This document shows, piece by piece, positions 34,091 to 41,226 of a DNA stretch of 50,180 bases. Every line of letters starts with the position of its first letter. Positions within the stretch are counted from its first letter, which is position 1. Under the pieces are notes generated by a model that made no database searches, had not been told where the DNA came from, and was given only the letters and a program-made list of their open reading frames with translations. Position numbers and translations under genes: made by a program. The stretch comes from Oxalobacteraceae bacterium (GTDB taxonomy: Bacteria; Pseudomonadota; Gammaproteobacteria; Burkholderiales; Burkholderiaceae_D): positions 1 to 50,180 of the forward strand of contig JAIZVZ010000021.1 of assembly GCA_021768485.1 (NCBI GenBank). The letters run 5' to 3'.

Positions 34091-34180
34091 GGAAGCGTGG
34101 CCGAGCGGTTGAAGGCACCAGTCTTGAAAACTGGCGACGGGGCAACCCGTTCGTGAGTTCGAATCTCACCGCTTCCGCCA
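34091..34180 (+). tRNA. tRNA-Ser (anticodon UGA)
   Basis: The acceptor arm GGAAGCG pairs with CGCTTCC, followed by discriminator G and an encoded CCA at 34178-34180. The anticodon stem CCAGT/ACTGG encloses loop CTTGAAA, giving anticodon TGA at 34125-34127, which reads UCA codons. The long variable arm (GACGGGGCAACCCGTTC region) is typical of class II serine tRNAs. GTTCGAATC forms the T loop. The length of 90 bases fits. Confidence 0.97.
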
Positions 34181-34191
34181 GAATTGTGAAT

Positions 34192-34218
34192 AAGCCCTTG
34201 ATGTTGAAGGGCTTTTTT
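34192..34218 (+). terminator. Terminator after tRNA-Ser
   Basis: AAGCCCTT and AAGGGCTT pair across a seven-base loop and run into six T, 12 bases after the tRNA. The following 240 bases before the peptide transporter contain no feature I can support; I see no integrase or attachment-site duplication. Confidence 0.9.
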
Positions 34219-34460
34219 CATGCCTGGAAGAATTGTCCGATTTTGGCTGATGTGTTTGGCCCCTGATTGCGGTATTTCTGCGGGGCAATTTAAGACATGG
34301 CTTGCCTTCCCGTGGACCGAGTGCCAGCCGGCATTGTGAGGCCAATTGCAGGCCAATTTCCTTGTTGGTTTGAAATTGCATGTTCTGTTGTTGTCGCGTA
34401 GCATCCGTGCGTTGCCTTTTGGCAGACCTGATGCTATTGGAAAATTTTCAAAGGAGTTAA

Positions 34461-35960
34461 ATGAACACCCAAATACCACCAACCACACAAACGCGTTCGT
34501 TTGCCACGGTTGCGTTGATCGAGCTGTGGGAGCGTTTTGGCTACTACGGCATGCAAGCGTTGATCGTTTATTTCATGGTGCAACGTCTCGGCTTCGACGA
34601 TAGCCGGGCAAATATGGTCTGGAGCGCGTTCGCTGCGCTGGTTTATGTGTCTCCCGCCATCGGCGGTTGGGTCGGCGACAAGGTCCTGGGGACCAAGCGC
34701 TGCATGTTCCTCGGTGCATTTATCCTCAGCATCGGTTATGCCTTGATGGCCGTGCCAAGTGAAAACACCTGGTATATCTTTTCCACGCTCGGCGTGATTG
34801 TTGTCGGTAATGGTTTGTTCAAACCGAATGCCGCCAATCTGGTTCGCAAAATTTATGAAGGCGACGATTCGAAGATCGATAGCGCCTTTACCTTGTATTA
34901 CATGTCGGTCAACGTCGGTTCGACCGTGTCGATGCTCGCTACGCCATGGATCAAGGATTACGTCAATGAAACCTACGGCAATGGCCTCGGCTGGCATGCG
35001 GCGTTTGCCGTCTGCAGCGCCGGCCTGATCATAGGTTTGTTCAATGTATTGCTGATGCGTCATACCTTGAGTCATATCGGTTCGCAGCCTGACGAAAAAC
35101 CGTTGCGCATCATGCGCTTGTTGATGGTACTGACCGGCGGTCTGGTGATCATTGCCTCTTCCGCTGTGATTTTGCAATATCAAAGCGTGGCACGCGCTTT
35201 TGTTTATCTGGCAGGCATTGTGGTGCTGAGTATTTTCGCTCACCTGATCCGCAAGAGTGCAGTCAGCGAACGTGCTGGCCTGATCGCGGCGCTGGTGCTG
35301 ATTTTGCAGACCGTGTTCTTCTTTATCTTCTATCAGCAAATGTCGACTTCTTTGTCCTTGTTTGCCTTGCGTAATGTCGATCTCGACTTTCAGGTGATGG
35401 GCACCCATTTGTGGACCTGGTCGCCGGCTCAGTTCCAGGCCTTGAATCCGATCTGGATCATGCTCTTGAGTCCGCTGCTGGCCTGGGTCTATTCGAGGGC
35501 CGGCCGCACCGGCAAGGATTTGTCGATTGCCGGCAAATTCGCGCTCGGTTTTGCCATTGTTGCCATCGGTTTCTTCGTCTATGGCGTCGCCGGACAATTT
35601 GCGGTCGCTGGCAAGACTTCCTCGTGGATCATGATCTTCGGCTATGGTTTCTATTCGCTCGGCGAGTTGTTGGTCAGCGGCCTGGGACTGGCCATGATGG
35701 CGCGCTATGTGCCCGAGCGCATGGGCGGCTTCATGATGGGCGCGTATTTCGTCGCTTCCGGTATTTCGCAATACCTGGGCGGTATTGTCGCCAATTTTGC
35801 CAGCGTGCCGCGTGACATCGTCGATCCTATGCAGACCTTGCCGATTTATACCAACTTGTTTACCAAGCTCGGTTTTGCCGCCATTGTTTGTACGCTGATT
35901 GCTCTGGCTGCCTTGCCATTGATGCGACGCCTGACGGCAACCCATCAGTCGCATAACTGA
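34461..35960 (+). CDS. Proton-dependent oligopeptide transporter (POT/PTR family)
   Basis: A 499-residue inner-membrane protein with about 14 hydrophobic helices. The family motif ELWERFGYYGMQALIVYFMV lies in the first helix (about residues 20-39), where the ExxERFxYYG residues take part in proton coupling. A second PTR signature, FTLYYMSVNVGS, is near 145-156. Such carriers import di- and tripeptides with protons (Dtp proteins in enterics). GGAG lies seven bases before the ATG. It is monocistronic and ends at a strong terminator. Substrate range cannot be read. Confidence 0.94.
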   Translation: MNTQIPPTTQTRSFATVALIELWERFGYYGMQALIVYFMVQRLGFDDSRANMVWSAFAALVYVSPAIGGWVGDKVLGTKRCMFLGAFILSIGYALMAVPSENTWYIFSTLGVIVVGNGLFKPNAANLVRKIYEGDDSKIDSAFTLYYMSVNVGSTVSMLATPWIKDYVNETYGNGLGWHAAFAVCSAGLIIGLFNVLLMRHTLSHIGSQPDEKPLRIMRLLMVLTGGLVIIASSAVILQYQSVARAFVYLAGIVVLSIFAHLIRKSAVSERAGLIAALVLILQTVFFFIFYQQMSTSLSLFALRNVDLDFQVMGTHLWTWSPAQFQALNPIWIMLLSPLLAWVYSRAGRTGKDLSIAGKFALGFAIVAIGFFVYGVAGQFAVAGKTSSWIMIFGYGFYSLGELLVSGLGLAMMARYVPERMGGFMMGAYFVASGISQYLGGIVANFASVPRDIVDPMQTLPIYTNLFTKLGFAAIVCTLIALAALPLMRRLTATHQSHN

Positions 35961-36019
35961 GTCACCAGTTACAAAAGCTGAACTGTAAAGCATAAGCGGG
36001 GCATCTGCGCCCCCGATTA

Positions 36020-36052
36020 CAGGCCGTTGTTTCAACGGCCTGTTTTTTTTTT
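36020..36052 (+). terminator. Terminator after the peptide transporter
   Basis: CAGGCCGTTG and its exact complement flank a TTT loop and are followed by ten T, about 60 bases beyond the stop codon. Confidence 0.95.
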
Positions 36053-36217
36053 GCCGATTTGCTTCGTCATCTGCTGTTTGATCATCCTCAGTACGGAGTT
36101 GCTGCTCAGCATCTATTATTTCTACATGGAAATACAAATTGTCTGGTTTCACTATCTTGAAAAGCGGCAGTGTCTGCGTCATCACCCCATTCACTCATTC
36201 ATGAAAAGGACGATCAA

Positions 36218-36718
36218 ATGCGCAATTTATTTCAGGTAATTACCGTTATCTTTTTATTCGTTCTGGCCAATACGGCGAACGCCGAAAGCAATCGCGGCTC
36301 CAGAATGGATGCCGTGGCAATGGTACAAAAAGCGGCCTTGTATATGCAGGCGCATGGCAAGGAGCAGACGTATGCAGAGGCAAATAATCCGAACGGACAA
36401 TTCACACGTGGCGACTTGTATATTGCAATTACGGGACTCGATGGCTATGCCTATGCCAATGGCGGCAATGTGCGCCTGGTTGGCCGCAATTTGATCGATA
36501 TTCGCGATGCCGATGGCAAGTACATCCAGCGCGAGCGTATCGACATTGCCCGCAACAAGGGCAAAGGCTGGCAAGACTATAAATGGGTTAATCCGCTTAC
36601 GCAAAAGCTGGAAGTCAAATCGATGTATTTTGAAACAGTCGACGGCGTTGTCATCGCTTGTGGCGTCTACAACGATGCATTGGCTGAAAATCAGACCGCT
36701 GTCGTGGCCGGCTTGTAA
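36218..36718 (+). CDS. Periplasmic single-Cache-domain protein
   Basis: A 166-residue protein with a signal peptide (MRNLFQVITVIFLFVLANTANA). It is followed by a region like stand-alone Cache_2 sensor domains: MVQKAALYMQAHGKE, then FTRGDLYIAITGLDGYAYANG and GRNLIDIRDADGKYIQRE. Cache domains bind small ligands such as carboxylates or amino acids, usually as parts of chemoreceptors or kinases. A secreted free domain may be a binding protein or regulator. The start is chosen for AAGGA seven bases upstream and for the signal peptide. No partner is adjacent. Confidence 0.82.
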   Translation: MRNLFQVITVIFLFVLANTANAESNRGSRMDAVAMVQKAALYMQAHGKEQTYAEANNPNGQFTRGDLYIAITGLDGYAYANGGNVRLVGRNLIDIRDADGKYIQRERIDIARNKGKGWQDYKWVNPLTQKLEVKSMYFETVDGVVIACGVYNDALAENQTAVVAGL

Positions 36719-36724
36719 TCGCGG

Positions 36725-36812
36725 CGCCGCGCATGCCGGCCTGGCGCGGCGAACGGTAATGAAACGTAATAAATTCGGGCCTGTGAAAATCCCTCCCATC
36801 GTGGAGGGATTT
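36725..36812. other. Two hairpins after the Cache gene
   Basis: CGCCGCGC and its complement (36725-36751) and AAATCCCTCC and its complement (36787-36812, loop CATCGT) follow the stop codon. The second, with TTT after it, is the more likely terminator. The rest of the 368-base gap up to 37086 shows only A/T-rich promoter-like sequence before the next gene. Confidence 0.5.
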
Positions 36813-37086
36813 CAATTCATGCGGCAAGGCCCGGTGTCGTCGTCCCAATTTTTTCGCGCCGTCTTGATCTCGCTTCAAACTGCAGGGCTTGTTGTGCCGT
36901 AAGAGAGGTTTTGCTTGCTTGGCGCCGTCGCGCAATACTGCAATATGCGCAAGTGAAAAAATTTGACATTCGAAATTTCAAGTCTGATTGCCTGCCTTTC
37001 GCGCTAAATCAAAGAACTGATTAACGTCAAGCCGATCGCTAGTGATAAGGCAATAATGACTTGTCGACTTATTTCGGATAAATATC

Positions 37087-37383
37087 ATGCGCATTCGCCT
37101 GACTGAAAAAACCATCGAAGAGTTGGTCGTGGCCATCTGCGGCGCCGGGGCCAGCTTGCGTGAAAAACATACCTTGCGCCAGGCTTTATATAGCGTGGTC
37201 ATGCTGGCAAAAATCGAGCAAAAATCGGATCAACAACGCAAGAGCAAGCCTGTCGACTCAATCACGGCCGCGCAATATAGCCGGCGGCGGACAAAAGCTA
37301 TTCTGCAGCAGATTGCCGAACGGGCGCAAGGCAAGCAATTAGGCCTGGCCTTCGATCAAATCGAGCGTAGCGAAAGCGAATGA
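37087..37383 (+). CDS. Small basic hypothetical protein
   Basis: A 98-residue frame starting MRIRLTEKTIEELVVAICGAGASLREKHTL (given here only to mark the two helical segments, residues 5-20 and 24-45). The middle is Lys/Gln-rich (AKIEQKSDQQRKSKP) and the end is helical (ILQQIAERAQGKQLGLAF). It has the composition of a real, possibly nucleic-acid-binding protein, but I recognise no domain. It has a weak ribosome site and is convergent with the LexA-controlled gene. The gap 37384-37639 shows no feature. Confidence 0.55.
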   Translation: MRIRLTEKTIEELVVAICGAGASLREKHTLRQALYSVVMLAKIEQKSDQQRKSKPVDSITAAQYSRRRTKAILQQIAERAQGKQLGLAFDQIERSESE

Positions 37384-37639
37384 CATCGCGGCCGCAAAGC
37401 CCGTTTCAACTTTGATTTGCTGGCCTGACTGCTGCGCCTGAAAACACGGCAATACGAATTTTTACATAACGGCAATATTGTTGATGCAATGCCCGCATCA
37501 TGATGGCCAGATTTTGCCGCCAGCATATCGAATGCAACTCCACCTGACGCTATCGTCACGGTCTGATGGTACAAATTGAGGCGACATTTATTCAGCCGGC
37601 AATCGGGCGCAGTCACAAACTTATCCCGCCAGCGCCGTG

Positions 37640-37864
37640 TCAGCGCGCCTTGGACAGGATTAGCAGCCAGCGGCGCAGCAACAGGATTTCCAGGTGACCA
37701 GCCTCAAGGCCGGCACCGCATTCGATAATGGGATTGACATGATAGTAACGCTTGCGGAAATCGCGGCAGATGAATAACTCGCGTTTGCCAAATCGCATTG
37801 TGAACGACATCGGTGCATATTCAAGGCCGAAGCGCGGGTTGAGTGTGATGGACAAGTGAGTCAT
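37640..37864 (-). CDS. Orphan small protein behind tandem LexA boxes
   Basis: A 74-residue frame; the ATG at 37864 follows GGAG six bases away. Visible features are a beta-like middle (SFTMRFGKRELFICRD, residues 19-34), a basic FRKRYYHVNP segment, a single acidic Cys-containing turn (IECGAGLEAG), and an amphipathic or hydrophobic C-terminal helix (HLEILLLRRWLLILSKAR). I recognise no family. Two perfect LexA operators overlap the promoter, so it should be part of the SOS response. Small SOS proteins in other bacteria are often cell-division inhibitors or toxins, but nothing here proves that. It is transcribed alone. Confidence 0.68.
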   Translation of the reverse strand: MTHLSITLNPRFGLEYAPMSFTMRFGKRELFICRDFRKRYYHVNPIIECGAGLEAGHLEILLLRRWLLILSKAR

Positions 37865-37899
37865 GGCAATCTCCAAAAAAGTGGTTTCCGCAGGACAGA

Positions 37900-37915
37900 C
37901 TGTACATTATCACAG
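37900..37915 (-). promoter_or_regulatory. LexA box 1 (proximal)
   Basis: CTGT-ACATTATC-ACAG matches the LexA consensus CTGT-N8-ACAG in all eight fixed positions. It lies 35-50 bases before the small-protein ATG. On the minus strand it overlaps GATAAT, the likely -10, preceded by TGT as an extended element. Confidence 0.85.
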
Positions 37916-37917
37916 TA

Positions 37918-37933
37918 CTGTTTAAATAAACAG
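37918..37933 (-). promoter_or_regulatory. LexA box 2 (distal)
   Basis: CTGT-TTAAATAA-ACAG is a perfect LexA site inside the 20-bp palindrome TACTGTTTAAATAAACAGTA (37916-37935), very close to the E. coli optimum. Its centre is 18 bp from that of box 1, and it covers the expected -35 position. Confidence 0.9.
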
Positions 37934-38222
37934 TATTTTTCAATAATCGATAATTTATTTGTTCTTTTGTTGTTTCAGGGACCGCATGACGCATGCGTAT
38001 CGCTTTGTCGCCAGCCTGACAGGTGAATGTCATCGTACCGGCTATGCATTTCATGCATGTGCCTGTTAATGCGTGTGCGCAAGCTGAGGGCCTGCCTGAT
38101 GGCAAAATCGTGCTCGGGAACAGCAATTTTTAGGGCGGGGCAGGCGGCAGGCACATTTTTCTGGCGTACGTTTTGGTGTATTGTGTCAGCAGGGCATACT
38201 TGATGGATATGATGAGGAATAC

Positions 38223-38846
38223 ATGAAAAGATTGATCGCTTTTTGTTTGTTGTTGTCGTCGATTTTGCCTGGTGTCGTGTGGGCGTTTGAAGAGCCGGCG
38301 TTTCAATTGCTGGAAAAGTCGAGCGCGATTGAGACGCGTTTGTATAAGCCGGCGCTGATTGCCGAAGTTGAGGTTGAAGGCAATTTCACCGATGCATTCG
38401 ATCACGGGTTTAAAATCCTGGCCGATTATATCTTGGGAAAAAATATCGCGAAAACGCAGCCAGAGAGTGAAAAAATTGCGATGACTGCGCCGTTTTTGAT
38501 TCAGGCCGGTGGCGAGCACAGCAGCGCCGCGAAGGATATGGCAAACGATGCGAAGACGCACTGGCGTGTGCAATTTTTTATGCCAGAGCAATATACAGCA
38601 GCAAACTTGCCGACCCCTACCGATAGCCGCGTGATCATACGCACATTGCCGGCGAAAAAAGTGGTGGCGCTGGTGTTTTCGGGATGGGCAAGCGAAGACA
38701 GGATTAACAGAAAGACTGAAGATTTATGGCATTGGGTAAGCAGTAAAAATCTCAAGACCGTTGGCACCGTCCAACTGGCCCGTTACAACGTCCCGTGGAC
38801 CGTGCCGTTTTGGCGGCGTAATGAATTGTGGATCGAAATTGAATAG
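38223..38846 (+). CDS. SOUL-family haem-binding-like protein, exported
   Basis: A 207-residue protein with a signal peptide (MKRLIAFCLLLSSILPGVVWA) and the SOUL/HBP fold. It starts at FEEPAFQLLEKSSAIETRLY, followed by EKIAMTAPFLIQ near residues 92-103 and the closing WTVPFWRRNELWIEIE. SOUL proteins bind haem or porphyrins in eukaryotes; the role of bacterial secreted versions is unsettled. It starts about 290 bases from the LexA boxes, on the other strand. The coding sequence is visibly less GC-rich than its neighbours. It ends at a terminator at 38976. Confidence 0.88.
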   Translation: MKRLIAFCLLLSSILPGVVWAFEEPAFQLLEKSSAIETRLYKPALIAEVEVEGNFTDAFDHGFKILADYILGKNIAKTQPESEKIAMTAPFLIQAGGEHSSAAKDMANDAKTHWRVQFFMPEQYTAANLPTPTDSRVIIRTLPAKKVVALVFSGWASEDRINRKTEDLWHWVSSKNLKTVGTVQLARYNVPWTVPFWRRNELWIEIE

Positions 38847-38975
38847 CATAAATTGAGCGTTCAAACGGACCGCCAGTTGCTTGACTCGACCGCGCCGTAC
38901 GCGACTTGATCGGTCCAATCGGCAAAGTTCAACAGGCCAGGTTTATTGAGCCTGACTCAAGTAGCCTAGCCAGCC

Positions 38976-39012
38976 AAGCCCAATCATCCTCATCGATGGT
39001 CGGGCTTTTTTT
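38976..39012 (+). terminator. Terminator after the SOUL gene
   Basis: AAGCCC...GGGCTT with an imperfect inner stem (ATCAT/ATGGT) is followed by seven T. It lies about 130 bases past the stop and just downstream of the convergent small membrane-protein gene. Confidence 0.75.
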
Positions 39013-39063
39013 GTGACGGCTGCGATATGCCACCTGAGCCATAAGGCATTTTTTCCTGCCGGG

Positions 39064-39210
39064 CTAGACGCCGCGGCCGCTGATCAGCCTGATCAATATC
39101 ATGATGACGGCAACGACCAGCAAAATATGGATGAAGCCGCCGATTGTGTAAGACGTGACCAGGCCAAGAAGCCATAACACGATCAAGACGATTGCGATGA
39201 TATATAGCAT
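39064..39210 (-). CDS. Lmo0937-family small membrane protein
   Basis: A 48-residue peptide, two hydrophobic helices (MLYIIAIVLIVLWLLGLV and HILLVVAVIMILIRLI) joined by the short turn TSYTIGGF. This pattern matches the small lmo0937/DUF5670 family. These proteins are widespread next to stress genes; their function is unknown. AAGGATATCGTC precedes the ATG. An operator-like dyad at 39380 with a GATAAT -10 at the standard distance gives a leader of about 136 bases, so control by the adjacent Crp/Fnr regulator is likely. Confidence 0.85.
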   Translation of the reverse strand: MLYIIAIVLIVLWLLGLVTSYTIGGFIHILLVVAVIMILIRLISGRGV

Positions 39211-39379
39211 GACGATATCCTTTAAATTGTGATGGGAAGTGGGGCGCGCTGTTGATTTGCATTCCCGTCTTTGCCCGCAGCAGGCTGCCGAAAGGCATTC
39301 GCCCTTAACAAACAATATGGTTGCCAAATCGTGTAATTTTGACCTTGGCTTGATTATCTCTGTTGCAACAGCGCCCTTC

Positions 39380-39395
39380 TGTACGCTTGCGTACA
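39380..39395 (-). promoter_or_regulatory. Crp/Fnr-type dyad, site 1 (Lmo0937-like gene)
   Basis: TGTACGC-TT-GCGTACA is a perfect 7-bp inverted repeat. On the minus strand GATAAT (39358-39353) lies 21 bases downstream, placing the dyad centre at -41.5 relative to a start at 39346. Confidence 0.75.
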
Positions 39396-39505
39396 TAGTC
39401 AATGCGTTATCGGGCCGCGTCATATCAGCTGGCCGGCTAAGGACTTGTTGTCGGCTTTTCTGATCATCGGCGCCACGCCGCGCGGTGGCCCGCTCTTTGC
39501 CAATC

Positions 39506-39521
39506 TGTGCGTCAGCGTACA
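39506..39521 (+). promoter_or_regulatory. Crp/Fnr-type dyad, site 2 (regulator gene)
   Basis: TGTGCGT-CA-GCGTACA; TAGTCT at 39543-39548 lies 21 bases downstream, predicting a start at 39555, about 100 bases before the regulator ATG. This suggests self-regulation. The rest of the 39211-39655 gap holds site 1 and nothing else I can support. Confidence 0.65.
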
Positions 39522-39655
39522 TACTGCCGGAGCGATTCTGCGTAGTCTGGCCATGTATCATATTGATGCCTTTGCCGGCGCCTTGCCGGCATTGCGAAAG
39601 CACGTTTTGTCACGGATTGCTTCAAGATGTACTTTCTCTTCCTTCTTATGTCGGC

Positions 39656-40378
39656 ATGGCCGCGGCGGATCGCTTCATGAGTGTCGTGCGAGCGGCCCTG
39701 GCTGATAATGGGCTGGCAGCGGCCTTGCCACCCGATGAGTTGCAGCGCCTGAGCAGCAGTGCCGATTATTTATCGGTGGTTCACGGCGATATCCTGTATC
39801 AGAGCGGGCAGGCATTCGACTATGTGTATTTTCCTTTCGATAGTCTGATCGTGCTGCTGGCCAGCACCGATCACAATATGACGCTGGAGGTCGGGCTGAT
39901 CGGCCGCGAAGGCATGCTTGGCGCGCCGATCGCCTTGGGAGAGCAGATTTCCCAGACCCGGGCCGTGGTGCAAAAAAGTGGCGGCGTCGCACGCGTCGCC
40001 GTGCCTCAATTTTTGCGGATACTGAACAAGAGTTCGCGCTTGCGGCGGGCCACCTACCATAACGCTGGCGCCTTGCTGGTACAGGCTGTGCAGACGGCCT
40101 TGTGCAGCCGTTTCCATGTGCTCGAGGCGCGCCTGGCGCGTTGCCTGCTGATGACGCGCGACCGTTTGCAGTCGCCGTCTTTTCATATGACTCATGAATT
40201 TCTGGCGCAGACGCTTGGCGTGCGCCGCGTTGGCGTGACCAAGGCCGCCAGCCTGTTTCAGCGCCATAATCTGATCAGCTATAGCCGGGGCGACATCACC
40301 ATTCTCGATGATGGCGGACTGGAGGCGGCGGCATGCGATTGCTATCGTGTCGTCCGCCAGCTTAACGATGCGACCTGA
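39656..40378 (+). CDS. Crp/Fnr-family transcriptional regulator
   Basis: A 240-residue regulator. A cyclic-nucleotide-binding-fold domain (about 20-140; DILYQSGQAFDYVYFPFDSLIVLL, GREGMLGAP) is followed by a dimerisation helix and a winged helix-turn-helix (about 178-215; recognition helix GVRRVGVTKAASLFQ). It lacks the Cys cluster of FNR and the classic cAMP-binding RS motif, so the signal is unknown. The recognition helix differs from both Crp and FNR, consistent with an unusual operator. The open frame extends 57 codons upstream but that part is not family-like; 39656 or 39677 are the realistic starts. A dyad upstream suggests it controls itself and its neighbours. Confidence 0.9.
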   Translation: MAAADRFMSVVRAALADNGLAAALPPDELQRLSSSADYLSVVHGDILYQSGQAFDYVYFPFDSLIVLLASTDHNMTLEVGLIGREGMLGAPIALGEQISQTRAVVQKSGGVARVAVPQFLRILNKSSRLRRATYHNAGALLVQAVQTALCSRFHVLEARLARCLLMTRDRLQSPSFHMTHEFLAQTLGVRRVGVTKAASLFQRHNLISYSRGDITILDDGGLEAAACDCYRVVRQLNDAT

Positions 40379-40411
40379 GCGATGCAACCTGAGGTCATCA
40401 TCGTTGAACGC

Positions 40412-40440
40412 AAAAAAACGCGCAACCGGGAGATTGCGCG
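40412..40440 (-). terminator. Terminator of the BON/glycine-zipper operon
   Basis: On the minus strand CGCGCAA and TTGCGCG pair around TCTCCCGG and run into seven T. It lies 36 bases past the lipoprotein stop and between convergent genes. Confidence 0.88.
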
Positions 40441-40475
40441 CAATGTGACACGAGGAGAAATCTGCGTCGATTCGT

Positions 40476-40694
40476 CTATTTGGGTTTGACTTGATTGCCT
40501 ATCAGGCCGCCGACGGCAGCGCCGCCGATTGTGCCGGCTGCGCTGCCATCGGTCAAAATGGCGCCGCCCACGGCGCCGGCGGTGGCGCCGATCGCCGTGT
40601 TTCTATCCTGACCGGACATGTTGGCACAAGCGCTCACGCCGCTTATCAGGGCCAGCGCCATGGCATAAGTGGCGAGCTTGGGTATCTTGCTCAT
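40476..40694 (-). CDS. Glycine-zipper lipoprotein 1 (OsmB-like)
   Basis: A 72-residue lipoprotein. The signal peptide ends in a lipobox (GVSAC, Cys near residue 23). The mature part is a glycine zipper with two helices (AIGATAGAVGGAIL and GTIGGAAVGGLIGNQV), as in OsmB-like small lipoproteins. Such proteins sit in the outer membrane and are often induced by osmotic or envelope stress. Two adjacent ATGs exist; AAAGG favours the second. It lies 38 bases after the BON gene and shares its promoter. Confidence 0.88.
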   Translation of the reverse strand: MSKIPKLATYAMALALISGVSACANMSGQDRNTAIGATAGAVGGAILTDGSAAGTIGGAAVGGLIGNQVKPK

Positions 40695-40732
40695 CATTGG
40701 ACCTTTTTAAATAAGGGAAAAATGAACGCCGC

Positions 40733-41044
40733 TTATTTCAGGCGCATGTCATTTTTGACCGAGACCACACCTTTGACGTTGCGTGCGATTTCAACTGCAC
40801 GCTGCATGGCCGTGTCCGAGCTGACAAAGCCGCTCAACTGAACGACCCCTTTGAATGTTTCAACATTGATTTCGGTGGCCTTCAGGCTTGGCTCATTGAC
40901 GATCTCGGCTTTTACTTTGGTCGTGATCAGCGAATCGTCCATGTATTGACCGGTGCTTTCATGGGTCGGGGTTGAGGCGCAAGCGACAATGCCCGTCATC
41001 ATGACGGCGGCGATCAGTGCGTAAGTCCAGGTAAGCTTTTTCAT
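40733..41044 (-). CDS. BON-domain lipoprotein 1
   Basis: A 103-residue lipoprotein. The lipobox is IVAC (Cys near residue 21), followed by one BON domain (about 33-103; DDSLITTKVKAEIVNEPSLKATEI, FKGVVQLSGFVSS, VKGVVSVKNDMRLK). BON domains bind phospholipid; OsmY and DolP are relatives. The frame runs on upstream, but AAGGAG seven bases before 41044 and the signal peptide fix the start. It is a clear paralogue of the protein at 49163. The dyad at 41148 with TAATCT predicts a 70-base leader. Confidence 0.93.
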   Translation of the reverse strand: MKKLTWTYALIAAVMMTGIVACASTPTHESTGQYMDDSLITTKVKAEIVNEPSLKATEINVETFKGVVQLSGFVSSDTAMQRAVEIARNVKGVVSVKNDMRLK

Positions 41045-41147
41045 ATGGATACTCCTTGTGTGGTTTGGGGCGCGGTTGATGCTACGACGAAGCAAATGCA
41101 AAACGACCGTCGATGTGTTGAGATTAAGCTTTCGACAGGCTCTGGTC

Positions 41148-41163
41148 TGTGCGCTGGCGTACA
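41148..41163 (-). promoter_or_regulatory. Crp/Fnr-type dyad, site 3 (BON 1)
   Basis: On the minus strand this is TGTACGC-CA-GCGCACA, then 21 bases, then TAATCT (41126-41121). The inferred start is 41114, 70 bases before the BON ATG. The sequence is identical to site 4 when that is read on the opposite strand. Confidence 0.7.
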
Positions 41164-41226
41164 CAGCCTTAGCATTAAGAAATTAAGCGCGGTAAAGCCG
41201 TGCAAAGCCGAGTTTAAAGCCGAGTT

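Noticed and set aside
34091-34460. tRNA-Ser as a possible integration site
   Set aside because: No integrase, no repeated tRNA 3' end and no foreign-looking gene follow; the next gene is an ordinary peptide transporter.
38164-38170. GCGTACG upstream of the SOUL gene resembling one arm of the Crp/Fnr dyad
   Set aside because: The left arm is missing and there is no -10-like hexamer 21 bases downstream; a half-site alone is not convincing.
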